Numbered from the stretch's first letter, positions 17,998 through 27,538 are shown. The stretch is DNA of 64,000 bases from JBEIDK01 sp040383485 (GCA_040383485.1 JBEIDK010000004.1:1-64000), one strand, 5' to 3'. The notes: a model not told the origin generated them from the sequence alone. Translations and numbers: made by a program.

Positions 17998-18780
17998 GTG
18001 CAAAGAATTATCTTCAATATAGGGCTAAAATTAGAAACTTTTTTAGTTACATTTCTTTTGATTTTTGCATCATGTGCTCAAATTGTAACACCAAATGGTG
18101 GCAAGTCAGATTCTACTCCCCCGAAGAGCAAATCAATAAATCCTCCGAATAATTCCGTTAATTTTAAAAGCAGAAGAATTGAATTTGTTTTTGATGAATT
18201 TATTCAATTAAAAGATCCTCAAAAGCAAATTCTTATATCACCTCCACTTAAAAATTTTCCAGATTTAAAAGTAAAGGGTAAAAAATTAATTATTGAAATA
18301 AATGATTCGCTTCAGAAAAATTCAACCTATACATTTAATTTTGGAAATTCCATCACTGATATTACGGAGTATAATCCAATTTCAAATTTTAAGTATGTTT
18401 TTAGCACAGGTAATTATTTAGATTCATTAAAGATTAGAGGTAATATTGTAAACAGTTTTACAAAGAAGCCGGATGATAATATGCTTGTTGCTATTTATAA
18501 TGAACCTTGTAATTTTAAAGATAGTTGTGCACAGAAAAAGTTGCCAAACTATTTTACAAAAACAAATAATACAGGATTTTTTGAAATTGAAAATATTAAG
18601 GAGGGCATTTATTCAATAGCAGCCTTTAATGATGCGAATTCAAATTATTTGTATGACTCCGAAGATGAGGTTTTTGGTTTTTTGGATTCACTTATAAATA
18701 TTGACTCTGCAGTTTTTGCTAAAGATTTATATTCTTTTAAGGCGAATCCATCTAAATTATTTGTAAAAAAAAACGAATGA
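17998..18780 (+). CDS. Ig-like (SbsA-type) lipoprotein, N-terminal part; frame broken at an A9 run
   Basis: This encodes the first 260 residues of a conserved Bacteroidota lipoprotein. The start is GTG 17998; the overlapping ATG 17996 is in another frame and stops at once. A lipoprotein signal (FLVTFLLIFASC) is followed by NGGKSDSTPPKSKSINPPNNS, an Ig-like domain (EFVFDEFIQLKDPQKQILISPPLK, NSTYTFNFGNSITDITEYNP, YVFSTG) and a carboxypeptidase-regulatory-like unit (GFFEIENIKEGIYSIAAFNDANSNYLYD). The frame ends prematurely at TGA 18778, directly after nine A residues (18765-18773). Deleting one A joins it to the next reading frame, whose protein continues the same family. Confidence 0.75.
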   Translation: MQRIIFNIGLKLETFLVTFLLIFASCAQIVTPNGGKSDSTPPKSKSINPPNNSVNFKSRRIEFVFDEFIQLKDPQKQILISPPLKNFPDLKVKGKKLIIEINDSLQKNSTYTFNFGNSITDITEYNPISNFKYVFSTGNYLDSLKIRGNIVNSFTKKPDDNMLVAIYNEPCNFKDSCAQKKLPNYFTKTNNTGFFEIENIKEGIYSIAAFNDANSNYLYDSEDEVFGFLDSLINIDSAVFAKDLYSFKANPSKLFVKKNE

Positions 18781-19693
18781 AGATTTAAATAATTTACAAA
18801 TCATTTTTAACAAATCTCCAAATTTCAATTTGAACATTTCTACAATTCAAAAATTAGAAAATAATTGGGCTCAAGTTGAGAAGAATAAACTTTCTGATAC
18901 AATAATAGTTTGGTATTCAAAAAATACAAAACTTTTAGACTCATTATCTCTGATTATCTCAGAAGGCGATAATGCACTAGATACCATTGAAGTAAATTTT
19001 AAAAAATTTAGAAATTCTAATACCAATAAAGGAAGAGGTGCAAGACCTGAATTGAAACTATCTATTAGTAATTTATTTAGTGGTAAAATGATTTTACCAA
19101 ACTCTAATTTAGTATTAAAAGCAAATATGCCAATTGTTTCGTATGACACAAATAGGATAAATATTTTGCATAATAAAGACACTTTACCTTTCAATTTAAC
19201 CACATTAGATTCTCTGAAAAAGTCAATTGAGTTCTCAACTAAATTTGATTCAGACAGCACCTACAAAATAGTTTTTCTGCCAAAAGCAATAACTGCTATA
19301 AATGGTATAGAAAATGATACTCTTAAATTAGAATTCAAGATACAAAACATAACTAACCTTGGATCATTAAAATTAATTATCAATACTCCAGATACTACAA
19401 ATGCATATATTTTTCAATTCTACAACGAACAAAATATTCTTTATCAAGAAAAAATAATTTACAACACTCATTCATTTTATTTTGAGAAACTCCAACCAGG
19501 TAAGTACAATTTAAAATTAGTATGTGATTCAAATAAAAACGGCAAATGGGATACAGGTAATTACAATTTAAATATCCAGCCTGAAAAAATTTATTTATAT
19601 AATGGAAGTATAAATGTACGTCCTAATTGGGATTTAGAAGAAGCTTGGGACTTATCTAAGGATAAAATAACTAGAACTAAAGTCAAAAAATAG
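18767..19693 (+). CDS. Ig-like lipoprotein, C-terminal part; +1 frame relative to the N-terminal part
   Basis: This frame is open from 18767 and continues the protein interrupted at 18780: TNEDLNNLQIIFNKSP follows naturally on SKLFVKK when one A of the A9 run is skipped. It has no credible initiation site of its own; a TTG at 18830 exists but lies inside the conserved region. The end of the protein contains another regulatory-like repeat (FEKLQPGKYNLKLVCDSNKNGKWDTGNY) and IYLYNGSINVRPNWDLEEAWDL, a typical C-terminus for this family. It is either a frameshifted pseudogene, a homopolymer sequence error, or one gene expressed by slippage. Confidence 0.7.
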   Translation, partial: KKTNEDLNNLQIIFNKSPNFNLNISTIQKLENNWAQVEKNKLSDTIIVWYSKNTKLLDSLSLIISEGDNALDTIEVNFKKFRNSNTNKGRGARPELKLSISNLFSGKMILPNSNLVLKANMPIVSYDTNRINILHNKDTLPFNLTTLDSLKKSIEFSTKFDSDSTYKIVFLPKAITAINGIENDTLKLEFKIQNITNLGSLKLIINTPDTTNAYIFQFYNEQNILYQEKIIYNTHSFYFEKLQPGKYNLKLVCDSNKNGKWDTGNYNLNIQPEKIYLYNGSINVRPNWDLEEAWDLSKDKITRTKVKK

Positions 19694-19779
19694 CTTTCAT
19701 TTTAAATTAAAAGAACAACAAATAATTTTTAAATTTCAGTATGTGTTCATATTGCATTTTTTACTTTTAACAATATCAT

Positions 19780-19787
19780 TATATTTG
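19780..19787 (+). promoter_or_regulatory. Candidate -7 promoter box for the gapN-like gene
   Basis: TATATTTG is an exact TAnnTTTG match, 48 bases before the start codon. The nearest upstream TTG (19752) is 25 bases away, slightly longer than canonical spacing. Confidence 0.45.
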
Positions 19788-19835
19788 CAAAGTGTAATTT
19801 TGACATTTATATAGTAATTTAAAAGAATTTTAAAG

Positions 19836-21446
19836 ATGAGTAAAGCAATTTCGTTTCCAACAATAGATAGAATTCCTCACCAATATTCTCAAGATATTGT
19901 TAAGGAACAAAAAAAATATTTGATAGATGGAGAGTTAAGAACATGGACAGGAGCTACAGAAGATGTGTTTTCGGCAGTATCATACATGCACAGTGGTAAT
20001 TATGAAAGATTACGTTTAGGTTCAGTGCCGATATTAGGCGAAAAGGAATCATTAGAGGCGCTTACTTCAGCTCAAATGGCTTATCAGCAAGGGCGGGGAG
20101 AATGGCCTACAATGACAGTGAAAAAGCGCATTGAGCATATGTTGCATTTTACCAAAGCAATGAAAGAACAACGCAGTAAAGTGGTTGATTATTTAGTAAT
20201 GGAAATTGGCAAAAATGTAAAGGACTCAGAAAAGGAGTTTGACCGCACGGTTGAATATATTTTAGATACTATTGAAGCATTAAAAAAATTAGACAGAGAA
20301 TCCTCTCGTTTACAAAAAGAACAAGGGATTTATGCCCAGGTAAGACGGGGCCCATTAGGCGTTGTGCTTTGTATGGGGCCTTATAATTATCCTCTTAACG
20401 AAACATTTGCATTATTAATACCTGCCTTGATAATGGGAAATTGCGTAATATTGAAACCAGCAAAACACGGAATCTTATTACTAGAACCACTTTTAAAAGC
20501 ATTTGCTGATAGCTTTCCTAAAGGAGTTATTAATATCATTTATGGGCATGGAAAAGATACAGTTGCAAAATTAATGGAAACGGGCAAAATTGATGTTTTT
20601 GGATTTATTGGTTCTTCAAATACTGCAAATGTGATTAAAAAATTACATCCAAAGCCCAATAGATTAAGGTCAGTATTAGGACTTGAAGCAAAAAATCCTG
20701 CAATTATTTTACCTGATGCCGATTTGAAAGTTGCTGTTGAGGAATGTATAACAGGCTCTCTATCTTTTAATGGGCAACGATGTACCGCACTTAAAATAAT
20801 TTTTGTGCACGAAAGTATAAGTCAAGAATTTATTAGGCAATACATTGAAAAACTTAATACATTAAAAATGGGAATGCCTTATGAAGATGTTATGATTACT
20901 CCTCTTCCTGAGCATGACAAACCAAAATATTTGAAAGATTTAATTGATGATGCTGTTTCAAAAGGGGCTGAAATAATGAATGAAGGTGGAGGTAAAATAG
21001 ACGGAAGTTTCGTCTATCCGGCAGTTTTATATCCAGTAAATAATTTAATGAGAATATATTATGAAGAGCAATTTGGTCCTGTTGTCCCAATGCTTTCATT
21101 CAAAAATATTGAAGAGCCAATTTCATATATCGTTGATAGTAATTATGGTCAACAAGTAAGTTTGTTTGGTAAAAATACTGCCGAACTTAGTCAATTAGTA
21201 GACCATTTAGTTAATCAAGTAGGACGTGTTAATGTAAATAGTCAATGTCAACGTGGTCCTGATGTATATCCTTTTAATGGAAGGAAAGATAGCGCTGAAG
21301 GAACCCTCAGTGTTGGAGATGCGTTAAGAGTTTTTAGCATAAGAACAATGGTTGCCTTTAAGGATGGAGATTTGAATAAGCAAATCGTTACTGATATTAT
21401 GGAAAACAGAACATCTAGTTTCCTCAGTACTGATTATTTACTTTAA
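19836..21446 (+). CDS. gapN: NADP-dependent non-phosphorylating glyceraldehyde-3-phosphate dehydrogenase (GapN-type ALDH)
   Basis: Oxidises glyceraldehyde-3-phosphate directly to 3-phosphoglycerate, making NADPH (EC 1.2.1.9), in the cytosol. It is a full-length ALDH (536 residues). Blocks: PLGVVLCMGPYNYPLNE with the catalytic Asn, LKPAKHG, FIGSSNTANVI, the general-base Glu in LGLEAKNPAIILPDAD, the nucleophile Cys in FNGQRCTALK, EEQFGPVVPMLSF and a C-terminal RGPDVYPFNGRKDSAEGTLSVGDALR that resembles the GapN subgroup rather than generic ALDHs. Substrate assignment rests on this resemblance. The gene is preceded by its own promoter box. Confidence 0.82.
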   Translation: MSKAISFPTIDRIPHQYSQDIVKEQKKYLIDGELRTWTGATEDVFSAVSYMHSGNYERLRLGSVPILGEKESLEALTSAQMAYQQGRGEWPTMTVKKRIEHMLHFTKAMKEQRSKVVDYLVMEIGKNVKDSEKEFDRTVEYILDTIEALKKLDRESSRLQKEQGIYAQVRRGPLGVVLCMGPYNYPLNETFALLIPALIMGNCVILKPAKHGILLLEPLLKAFADSFPKGVINIIYGHGKDTVAKLMETGKIDVFGFIGSSNTANVIKKLHPKPNRLRSVLGLEAKNPAIILPDADLKVAVEECITGSLSFNGQRCTALKIIFVHESISQEFIRQYIEKLNTLKMGMPYEDVMITPLPEHDKPKYLKDLIDDAVSKGAEIMNEGGGKIDGSFVYPAVLYPVNNLMRIYYEEQFGPVVPMLSFKNIEEPISYIVDSNYGQQVSLFGKNTAELSQLVDHLVNQVGRVNVNSQCQRGPDVYPFNGRKDSAEGTLSVGDALRVFSIRTMVAFKDGDLNKQIVTDIMENRTSSFLSTDYLL

Positions 21447-21520
21447 TATTTTGTCTTTATGTACATTTAATTTATTAATTCGCAATATAAAATAATCAAT
21501 ACTTAATTAATTTAAATACA

Positions 21521-22381
21521 ATGGTATTAATTGCAGATAGTGGGTCAACAAAATGTGATTGGGTTTTAGTCGATGGTGAAAAGAGAATCGACTTTAGTAC
21601 CATGGGTTTCAATCCATTTTTTCATAACGAAGAAATAATAAGTAATGCGATAAAAAATAACACTGAACTTTATGCTTACAGCAATGATGTGAAGTTGTTA
21701 TTTTTATATAGTGCAGGTTGCAGCAGCAAAGAGTTAAAGCTAGTGGTTGAACGTGGATTAAGAATTTGTTTTCCTAAAGCAAACATATTGGTAGACCATG
21801 ATTTGGTTGCTGCTGCTTTTTCAACCTATAGCGGAACTCCAGGGATAAGCTGTATTGTTGGAACAGGAAGTAATTCTTGTTATTTTGATGGTGATATTGT
21901 TAAAGAACAAGTGCCTGCATTAGGATATATTCTTGGAGATGAAGGCAGTGGTAGTTATTTCGGCAAAAAGGTATTGGCAGATTTTCTGTACAAAAAATTA
22001 CCTGAACAACTTCACGATAGCTTGGTTGATAAATTTGGGCTTAACAAAGATGTTATTTTCGAGCACGTATACATGCGGCCTCATGCCAACGTTTACTTAG
22101 CTTCATTTATGAAAGTTATTTCAGAAAATAAAAATTTAGATTATGTTCAACAAATGATTTACAATGGGATGATTCATTTTCTCGAGAATCATGTTTGTTG
22201 TTTTCCTAATTTTAAAAAACTTCCAGTTCACTTCATTGGTTCAATTGCTTTCTATCATGAAGATATTGTCAAAAAAGCTGCTGATGCTTTAGGTATTACT
22301 GTTGGAAATATTATTCAAAAACCAATACATGCTTTAGTAGATTATCATATTAAATATTTGATTCCTTCATCAAAAAACTAA
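21521..22381 (+). CDS. BadF/BadG-type ATPase, N-acetylglucosamine kinase-like
   Basis: 286 residues of the ASKHA fold: phosphate-1 motif DSGSTKCDWVLVDG at the N-terminus, phosphate-2 motif IVGTGSNSCYFDGD (about residues 112-125), LGYILGDEGSGSYFGK (about 134-149) and a final adenosine motif VHFIGSIAFYHED. In Bacteroidota this subgroup is usually annotated as N-acetylglucosamine kinase or BadF ATPase; sugar phosphorylation during cell-wall recycling is the likely role, but the substrate is inferred. It starts 74 bases after the gapN-like gene and converges with the membrane protein gene. Confidence 0.85.
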   Translation: MVLIADSGSTKCDWVLVDGEKRIDFSTMGFNPFFHNEEIISNAIKNNTELYAYSNDVKLLFLYSAGCSSKELKLVVERGLRICFPKANILVDHDLVAAAFSTYSGTPGISCIVGTGSNSCYFDGDIVKEQVPALGYILGDEGSGSYFGKKVLADFLYKKLPEQLHDSLVDKFGLNKDVIFEHVYMRPHANVYLASFMKVISENKNLDYVQQMIYNGMIHFLENHVCCFPNFKKLPVHFIGSIAFYHEDIVKKAADALGITVGNIIQKPIHALVDYHIKYLIPSSKN

Positions 22382-22409
22382 TAAGGTCATTTAATGCCTT
22401 TCTTTAATT

Positions 22410-23780
22410 TTAAGATTCTATTTTGGCAAATGAAATAAAGTAATTAAAGCTGAAATAGATTATTATTAAGAAAGTGGTAATAAAGAATAAATGTTTTGTG
22501 ATTTTTATTCTATTTAATTCATTGATGTCGAGTCTACAGATGTTATAAACAACAAAAAAATAGGCAAATAAATGAAAAAGTAGAAAGTACCTAGTTTCAA
22601 CTATAGTTGGTAACACAGTAATTATACTTACTAAAACAAAGAGTAATGCTTCTATAAAAAATCTTTGTTTATAGAGCATTCTATTCTTGATAAAAAAATA
22701 AGAAAATAAATAAAAAAATACTCCGTTCAACAAAACATAAAAGATAAAATTCGAATTAAAACTATTTATGTATACTTGATTTGAACCTTGAAAAACTCCT
22801 ACCATAAAATGTAATGAATAAATCATAATAACCTTTAATGGATTATTCATTACAACTTCAAAATACTCATCTTTAGAATTTAACTTATATAATTTAGATT
22901 TTACTTGAATTTCTTGAGGTACATAGTAGGTTATTTTTGGTGTTTCAAAATCTTTTAAAGTCTCATATTTAAAAGCATTAAGACCATAATCTAAATGCAT
23001 GAGTTTTATATCTGAATATCCATGATACGAAAGATTGTTCGGAACAAATGGACTATAACTTTTTACTTGCTTGCTGTTATAATAAATTTGAGGACTAAAA
23101 ATTATTAAGGAGCCTATCAGAAACAAAATGCCTTTATTAGTTGTAATTTTCCAACTATTTTCTCTTATTAAATTATAGAGCATTAATAATAGAATAAATC
23201 CGTAACAGAATAAATATGAAGGTCTGAAGTTGAGAGCTATTGCAGCACAAATTCCGGCAAATAAGTAATCATAATTACCTTTTGATTTTATTAGAATAAA
23301 TGAAAGTATGATACAAAAAGCAGAATAAAAGTCTGTTAAAGGGTATTGGAAATAGTCACACCAAAATAAACAAATAATAAAAACAAAAATCAATATTTCT
23401 AGATTTTTAACTTCATAATTTAATATTGATTTAAGTTTCTCAGGAATTATTATAGTTATTATTAAGCTGAAAGTGGCAGAAGAAAAAATTAAATATGCTA
23501 GAAAGTAATTTACATAAAGAACATTAAAAAATCTAAATACAAGGTTTAAGATAAATGGGAAAAAGTAACCTCTTATTCCACCATAAAATAAACCTGGCGT
23601 AAATTTTACACCTTCTCCAAACGATTGAGAGAGTTTACAATATTGATACGAGTCAAAATAATAGTATTGAGTTTTATACATTAAACTGCTGAGAATAAAA
23701 ATATAAAAAGTAATTAAAAACATATTAAACCTATATTTATGGTTATAGGTTCTGTTTAAAAATGCGAATATTTCTTTCAT
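22410..23780 (-). CDS. Polytopic membrane protein, possible GT-C-fold glycosyltransferase
   Basis: 456 residues with about eleven hydrophobic helices. An acidic YYYFDSYQYCKLSQSFGEG in the first external loop, followed by GGIRGYFFPFILN, resembles the DxD-type loop of GT-C enzymes (PMT/GT39 or Bacteroidota EpsG-like proteins) that use lipid-linked sugars. A hydrophilic region at about residues 240-310 follows. No family is certain. The gene stands alone: it converges with the BadF-type kinase and diverges from ileS. Confidence 0.6.
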   Translation of the reverse strand: MKEIFAFLNRTYNHKYRFNMFLITFYIFILSSLMYKTQYYYFDSYQYCKLSQSFGEGVKFTPGLFYGGIRGYFFPFILNLVFRFFNVLYVNYFLAYLIFSSATFSLIITIIIPEKLKSILNYEVKNLEILIFVFIICLFWCDYFQYPLTDFYSAFCIILSFILIKSKGNYDYLFAGICAAIALNFRPSYLFCYGFILLLMLYNLIRENSWKITTNKGILFLIGSLIIFSPQIYYNSKQVKSYSPFVPNNLSYHGYSDIKLMHLDYGLNAFKYETLKDFETPKITYYVPQEIQVKSKLYKLNSKDEYFEVVMNNPLKVIMIYSLHFMVGVFQGSNQVYINSFNSNFIFYVLLNGVFFYLFSYFFIKNRMLYKQRFFIEALLFVLVSIITVLPTIVETRYFLLFHLFAYFFVVYNICRLDINELNRIKITKHLFFITTFLIIIYFSFNYFISFAKIES

Positions 23781-23965
23781 TGATTTATCTTGTGATGCAT
23801 AAGTTATATTTTATAAAAACTTAAGAATGATTTGTAAAAATGATTTCATTCCTGAAAATTTAATAAGCCAAGTTTATTAAAGTTTTTAATAACATGCTTG
23901 GTTTTTGTTATATACATTTATAAATTACGTTTTTTGTTTACATTCACGCCTCAAAATTTAAGCGT

Positions 23966-26900
23966 ATGTATCCCGAATTCAAACAACTAAACCTACCAAA
24001 AATTGCTGATGAAGTATTGGCTTATTGGGAAGAAAATAAAGTATTTGAAGAGTCAATTTCTAACCGCGAAGGCGCTATACCATGGGTGTTTTATGAAGGC
24101 CCACCAAGTGCTAATGGAATGCCTGGTATTCACCACGTTATGGCACGAAGCATTAAGGATATTTTTTGTAGATTCAAAACTTTACAAGGTTATCAAGTAA
24201 AACGTAAAGCTGGTTGGGATACGCATGGATTACCTATTGAGTTAAGTGTTGAAAAAGCTTTAGGTATTACCAAAGAAGACATTGGTAAAAAAATCACTGT
24301 TGAGCAATACAACATCGAATGTCGAAAAGATGTAATGAAATATACCGATAAGTGGGAAGCGGTTACCAAACAAATGGGATATTGGGTTGACATGACAGAC
24401 CCATACATAACTTACGACAATAAATATATTGAGAGCGTTTGGTGGTTGCTTGGGCAGTTGTATAAAAAAAACATGTTGTATAAAGGCTTTACTATTCAAC
24501 CGTACTCGCCTGCTGCTGGTACTGGACTTAGTACGCATGAACTAAACCAGCCTGGTTGCTACAGAAATGTGAAGGACAGAACAGCGACGGTGATGTTTAA
24601 AATTAGCCCCACCCATCCTCCCCAAAGGGGAGGAGCCGAAACTCAAAATAATGTTAGCACTTCAAAAGTCCTCCCTTTTGGGGAGGAATTAGGAGGGGCT
24701 TTTTTCTTAGCTTGGACAACTACACCTTGGACATTGCCATCAAACACGGCGTTGGCAGTTGGAAAAAATATCGATTATGTTGCTGTAAGAACATTACATC
24801 CTACAACGGAAGCGCATCAACCAATTATTGTTGTGCTTGCAAAATCATTGATGTACAAGCAATTTCCTGAGAAAAATGCAGAACTTAAGTTTGAAGATTT
24901 CAAACTAGGCGATAAAAATTTTCCTTTCGAAATTGTTGCTGAATTCAAAGGCTCTGAATTAGAAGGAGCACAATACGAACAATTGTTACCTTTCTTACAG
25001 CCTATTGATGGCGCTGCTTTCCGAGTAATCCTTGGCGACTTTGTAACTACCGAGGATGGTACAGGTATCGTACACATTGCTCCAAGCTTTGGTGCAGATG
25101 ATTTTAGGGTTGCCAAACAAAATGGTATAGGCTCTTTAACCTTAGTTGATAAGCGTGGTAAGTTTTTGCCTGAAGTAAAAGATGGAATTTTCCTCTATGG
25201 CGAAGAATTTGTGAAAGAAGCCTATTTATCGGATGAAGAAAAAGCACATGAATTCCAATTCCAGAAAAAAATATTAGAGGACAACGGAAAGATTAAAGAC
25301 TTAAAACAATATTTAAGTGTTGATGAACGCATTGTTTTAAAACTGCAAGAAGAAGGGAAACTTTTCAAAAAAGAAACCTACGAGCATAGTTATCCTCATT
25401 GCTGGCGCACAGATAAGCCTATTTTGTATTATCCTTTAGATAGCTGGTTCATCAAATCAACTGCTGCAAAAGACAGAATGATTGAACTCAACAAAACAAT
25501 CAATTGGAAGCCAGAAGCTACTGGTACTGGTCGTTTTGGAAATTGGTTAGAAAACTTAAACGATTGGAATCTTTCACGCTCACGTTTCTGGGGCATACCA
25601 ATTCCGATTTGGACTAGTGAAGACGGAGAAGAACAAATTTGTATATCATCGGTGGCGCAATTGAAATTGGAATTAGAAAATTCAATTGCCAAAGGCTTTA
25701 TGAATGAAAATCCGTTTAAAAATTATATTGTTGATGATATGAGCAAGGCAAACTATGACACTTTTGACTTGCACAAACCATTTGCCGACACTATCATCTT
25801 GGAAAAAAATGGTAAAAAGCTTACCCGCGAAACTGATTTAATTGATGTATGGTTTGATAGTGGAGCAATGCCTTTCGCACAATTACATTTTCCGTTCGAA
25901 AATGTAAAAGAGTTTTCGAAGTTTTATCCTGCCGATTTTATAGCCGAGGGAGTTGACCAAACACGAGGCTGGTTCTTCACGCTTCACGCTATAAGTGCTA
26001 TGCTAAAAGAGGAAGTACAAGCAGAATTGCAAAAGCATGGCATTGCAGCTGATGATAAAATGATTCCTGGTATTGCATATAAAAATGTGGTAAGTAATGG
26101 TTTGGTGTTGGATAAAAACGGGAACAAAATGAGCAAGCGTTTGGGCAATGCTGTTGACCCATTTGTTTGTTTGCCGAAATATGGAGCAGACGCTGTACGT
26201 TGGTATATGATTAGTAATGCAGCGCCATGGGATAATTTAAAATTTGATGAAGAGGGAATTTCTGAAGTACAGCGTAACTTATTCGGTACGCTTTATAATA
26301 CCTACAATTTCTTTGCGCTTTACGCGAATATTGATGGTTTCAGTTTAGATGTAAATAAAACTGTACCTTACGAAAACCTTTCGGAACTTGACCGCTGGAT
26401 AATTTCAAAACTTCAAACATTAATTAAGGAAACATCAGAATGTTATGATGAATTTGAGCCACATCGTGCAGCAAGATTAATTGAAAATTTCGTTGACCGT
26501 CATTTAAGTAACTGGTATGTTCGTCTTTCGCGTCGTCGTTTCTGGAAACAAGACAATGCAAATAGTAATACCGACAAACGTGGCGCATATGAAACCTTAT
26601 TCGAATGTTTAAAGGTTACCGCACAACTTATGAGTCCTATTGCTCCTTTCTTTAGTGATTGGTTATATAAAAATCTTTCTTCTTCCTTCCCTTTTGGGGA
26701 GGGTCAAGTTTGGGCTTCTTCAGTACATCTTTCAAATCTTCCAATTTCAAACGTCAGTTTTACGAATAACTTATTAGAGGAGCGCATGGATTTGGCGCAA
26801 AACATTACTTCAATGATTCTTTCAATTAGAAAAAAAGAAAACATTAGAGTTCGACAACCTTTGAGCCGCATCCAAATCCCAATATTGAGTAATTCATTTA

Positions 26901-27520
26901 AGGAAAGTATTCAGCACTTCGAAGATTTAATAAAGGCCGAGGTAAATGTAAAAGCCATTGAATATGTAACAGAAGCTGAGGTTCAGATTGTGAAAAACAT
27001 GAAACTCAATTTCAAAACTTTAGGTAAAAAGTATGGAGCATTCATGAAAGCTATTCAAACGTTCGCGAATGAAAATAGCAATGAAATTATAAGAGGTATT
27101 GAGCTAGGAGGCGAATTTACTTTTGATTTATCTGCTACAGAAATTACATTCTTGTTAGAGGATGTTGAAATAATACCTATAGATATTCCTGGTTGGAAGG
27201 TAGCCAATAGTGGAAATATAACTGTAGCATTAGACATTCAGATAAATGAGGAATTAAAAAATGAAGGAATTGCACGTGAAATAGTGAATCGTATTCAAAA
27301 CCTTCGAAAAGATAAAGCTTTTGAGGTAACTGATAAGATAAATGTTTTACTACAATCACATAATTTGCTAAATACTTCCGTAGGTAAAAATATTGATTAT
27401 ATTCGCGACGAAATTTTAGCCGTCAATTTCGAAATTGTTGACCATATTGCTGATAATGAATCAGTTTTGCTTGACATTGAAGAAGGAATTGCGACAAAAA
27501 TATCAATAGAAAAAGTTTAA
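23966..27520 (+). CDS. ileS: Isoleucyl-tRNA synthetase with two in-frame palindromic repeat insertions
   Basis: IleRS (EC 6.1.1.5) charges tRNA-Ile. It is the long eukaryote-like type (1184 residues). Landmarks: the HIGH-type PSANGMPGIHHVMAR (residues 47-61), the editing-domain WTTTPWTLPSNTALAVG, DVWFDSGAMPFAQ, GVDQTRGWFFTLHA, NKMSKRLGNAVDP (KMSKS loop) and DRHLSNWYVRLSRRRFW in the anticodon domain. Two stretches are foreign to the family: about residues 212-247 (SPTHPPQRGGAETQ through LPFGEELGGAFF) and about residues 904-920 (SSSFPFGEGQVWASS). Both are encoded by GC-rich palindromic repeats and both sit in variable loops, leaving the catalytic motifs intact. Confidence 0.96.
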   Translation: MYPEFKQLNLPKIADEVLAYWEENKVFEESISNREGAIPWVFYEGPPSANGMPGIHHVMARSIKDIFCRFKTLQGYQVKRKAGWDTHGLPIELSVEKALGITKEDIGKKITVEQYNIECRKDVMKYTDKWEAVTKQMGYWVDMTDPYITYDNKYIESVWWLLGQLYKKNMLYKGFTIQPYSPAAGTGLSTHELNQPGCYRNVKDRTATVMFKISPTHPPQRGGAETQNNVSTSKVLPFGEELGGAFFLAWTTTPWTLPSNTALAVGKNIDYVAVRTLHPTTEAHQPIIVVLAKSLMYKQFPEKNAELKFEDFKLGDKNFPFEIVAEFKGSELEGAQYEQLLPFLQPIDGAAFRVILGDFVTTEDGTGIVHIAPSFGADDFRVAKQNGIGSLTLVDKRGKFLPEVKDGIFLYGEEFVKEAYLSDEEKAHEFQFQKKILEDNGKIKDLKQYLSVDERIVLKLQEEGKLFKKETYEHSYPHCWRTDKPILYYPLDSWFIKSTAAKDRMIELNKTINWKPEATGTGRFGNWLENLNDWNLSRSRFWGIPIPIWTSEDGEEQICISSVAQLKLELENSIAKGFMNENPFKNYIVDDMSKANYDTFDLHKPFADTIILEKNGKKLTRETDLIDVWFDSGAMPFAQLHFPFENVKEFSKFYPADFIAEGVDQTRGWFFTLHAISAMLKEEVQAELQKHGIAADDKMIPGIAYKNVVSNGLVLDKNGNKMSKRLGNAVDPFVCLPKYGADAVRWYMISNAAPWDNLKFDEEGISEVQRNLFGTLYNTYNFFALYANIDGFSLDVNKTVPYENLSELDRWIISKLQTLIKETSECYDEFEPHRAARLIENFVDRHLSNWYVRLSRRRFWKQDNANSNTDKRGAYETLFECLKVTAQLMSPIAPFFSDWLYKNLSSSFPFGEGQVWASSVHLSNLPISNVSFTNNLLEERMDLAQNITSMILSIRKKENIRVRQPLSRIQIPILSNSFKESIQHFEDLIKAEVNVKAIEYVTEAEVQIVKNMKLNFKTLGKKYGAFMKAIQTFANENSNEIIRGIELGGEFTFDLSATEITFLLEDVEIIPIDIPGWKVANSGNITVALDIQINEELKNEGIAREIVNRIQNLRKDKAFEVTDKINVLLQSHNLLNTSVGKNIDYIRDEILAVNFEIVDHIADNESVLLDIEEGIATKISIEKV
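24599..24706 (+). repeat. Palindromic repeat element inserted in frame in ileS (full copy)
   Basis: About 108 bp of GC-rich sequence in an AT-rich gene. The left arm has AGCCCC (24605-24610) and the perfect hairpin TCCTCCCCAAAGGGGAGGA (24616-24634). The right arm has TCCTCCCTTTTGGGGAGGA (24669-24687) and AGGAGGGGCTTTTTT (24691-24705). The arms are inverted copies of each other around a 34-base centre. The length is a multiple of three and all codons are open. The exact element ends are uncertain by a few bases. Confidence 0.8.
26675..26720 (+). repeat. Second, half-length copy of the palindromic repeat in ileS
   Basis: CCTTCCCTTTTGGGGAGGG (26685-26703) followed by TCAAGTTTGGGCTTCTT matches the right arm of the 24.6-kb element in order and orientation (hairpin, short AT spacer, GGGCTT with T-run). 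It is in frame and encodes FPFGEGQVWASS, parallel to LPFGEELGGAFF in the first copy. The left arm is missing. Confidence 0.7.
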
Positions 27521-27538
27521 AAATTAACTCTAAAAATC

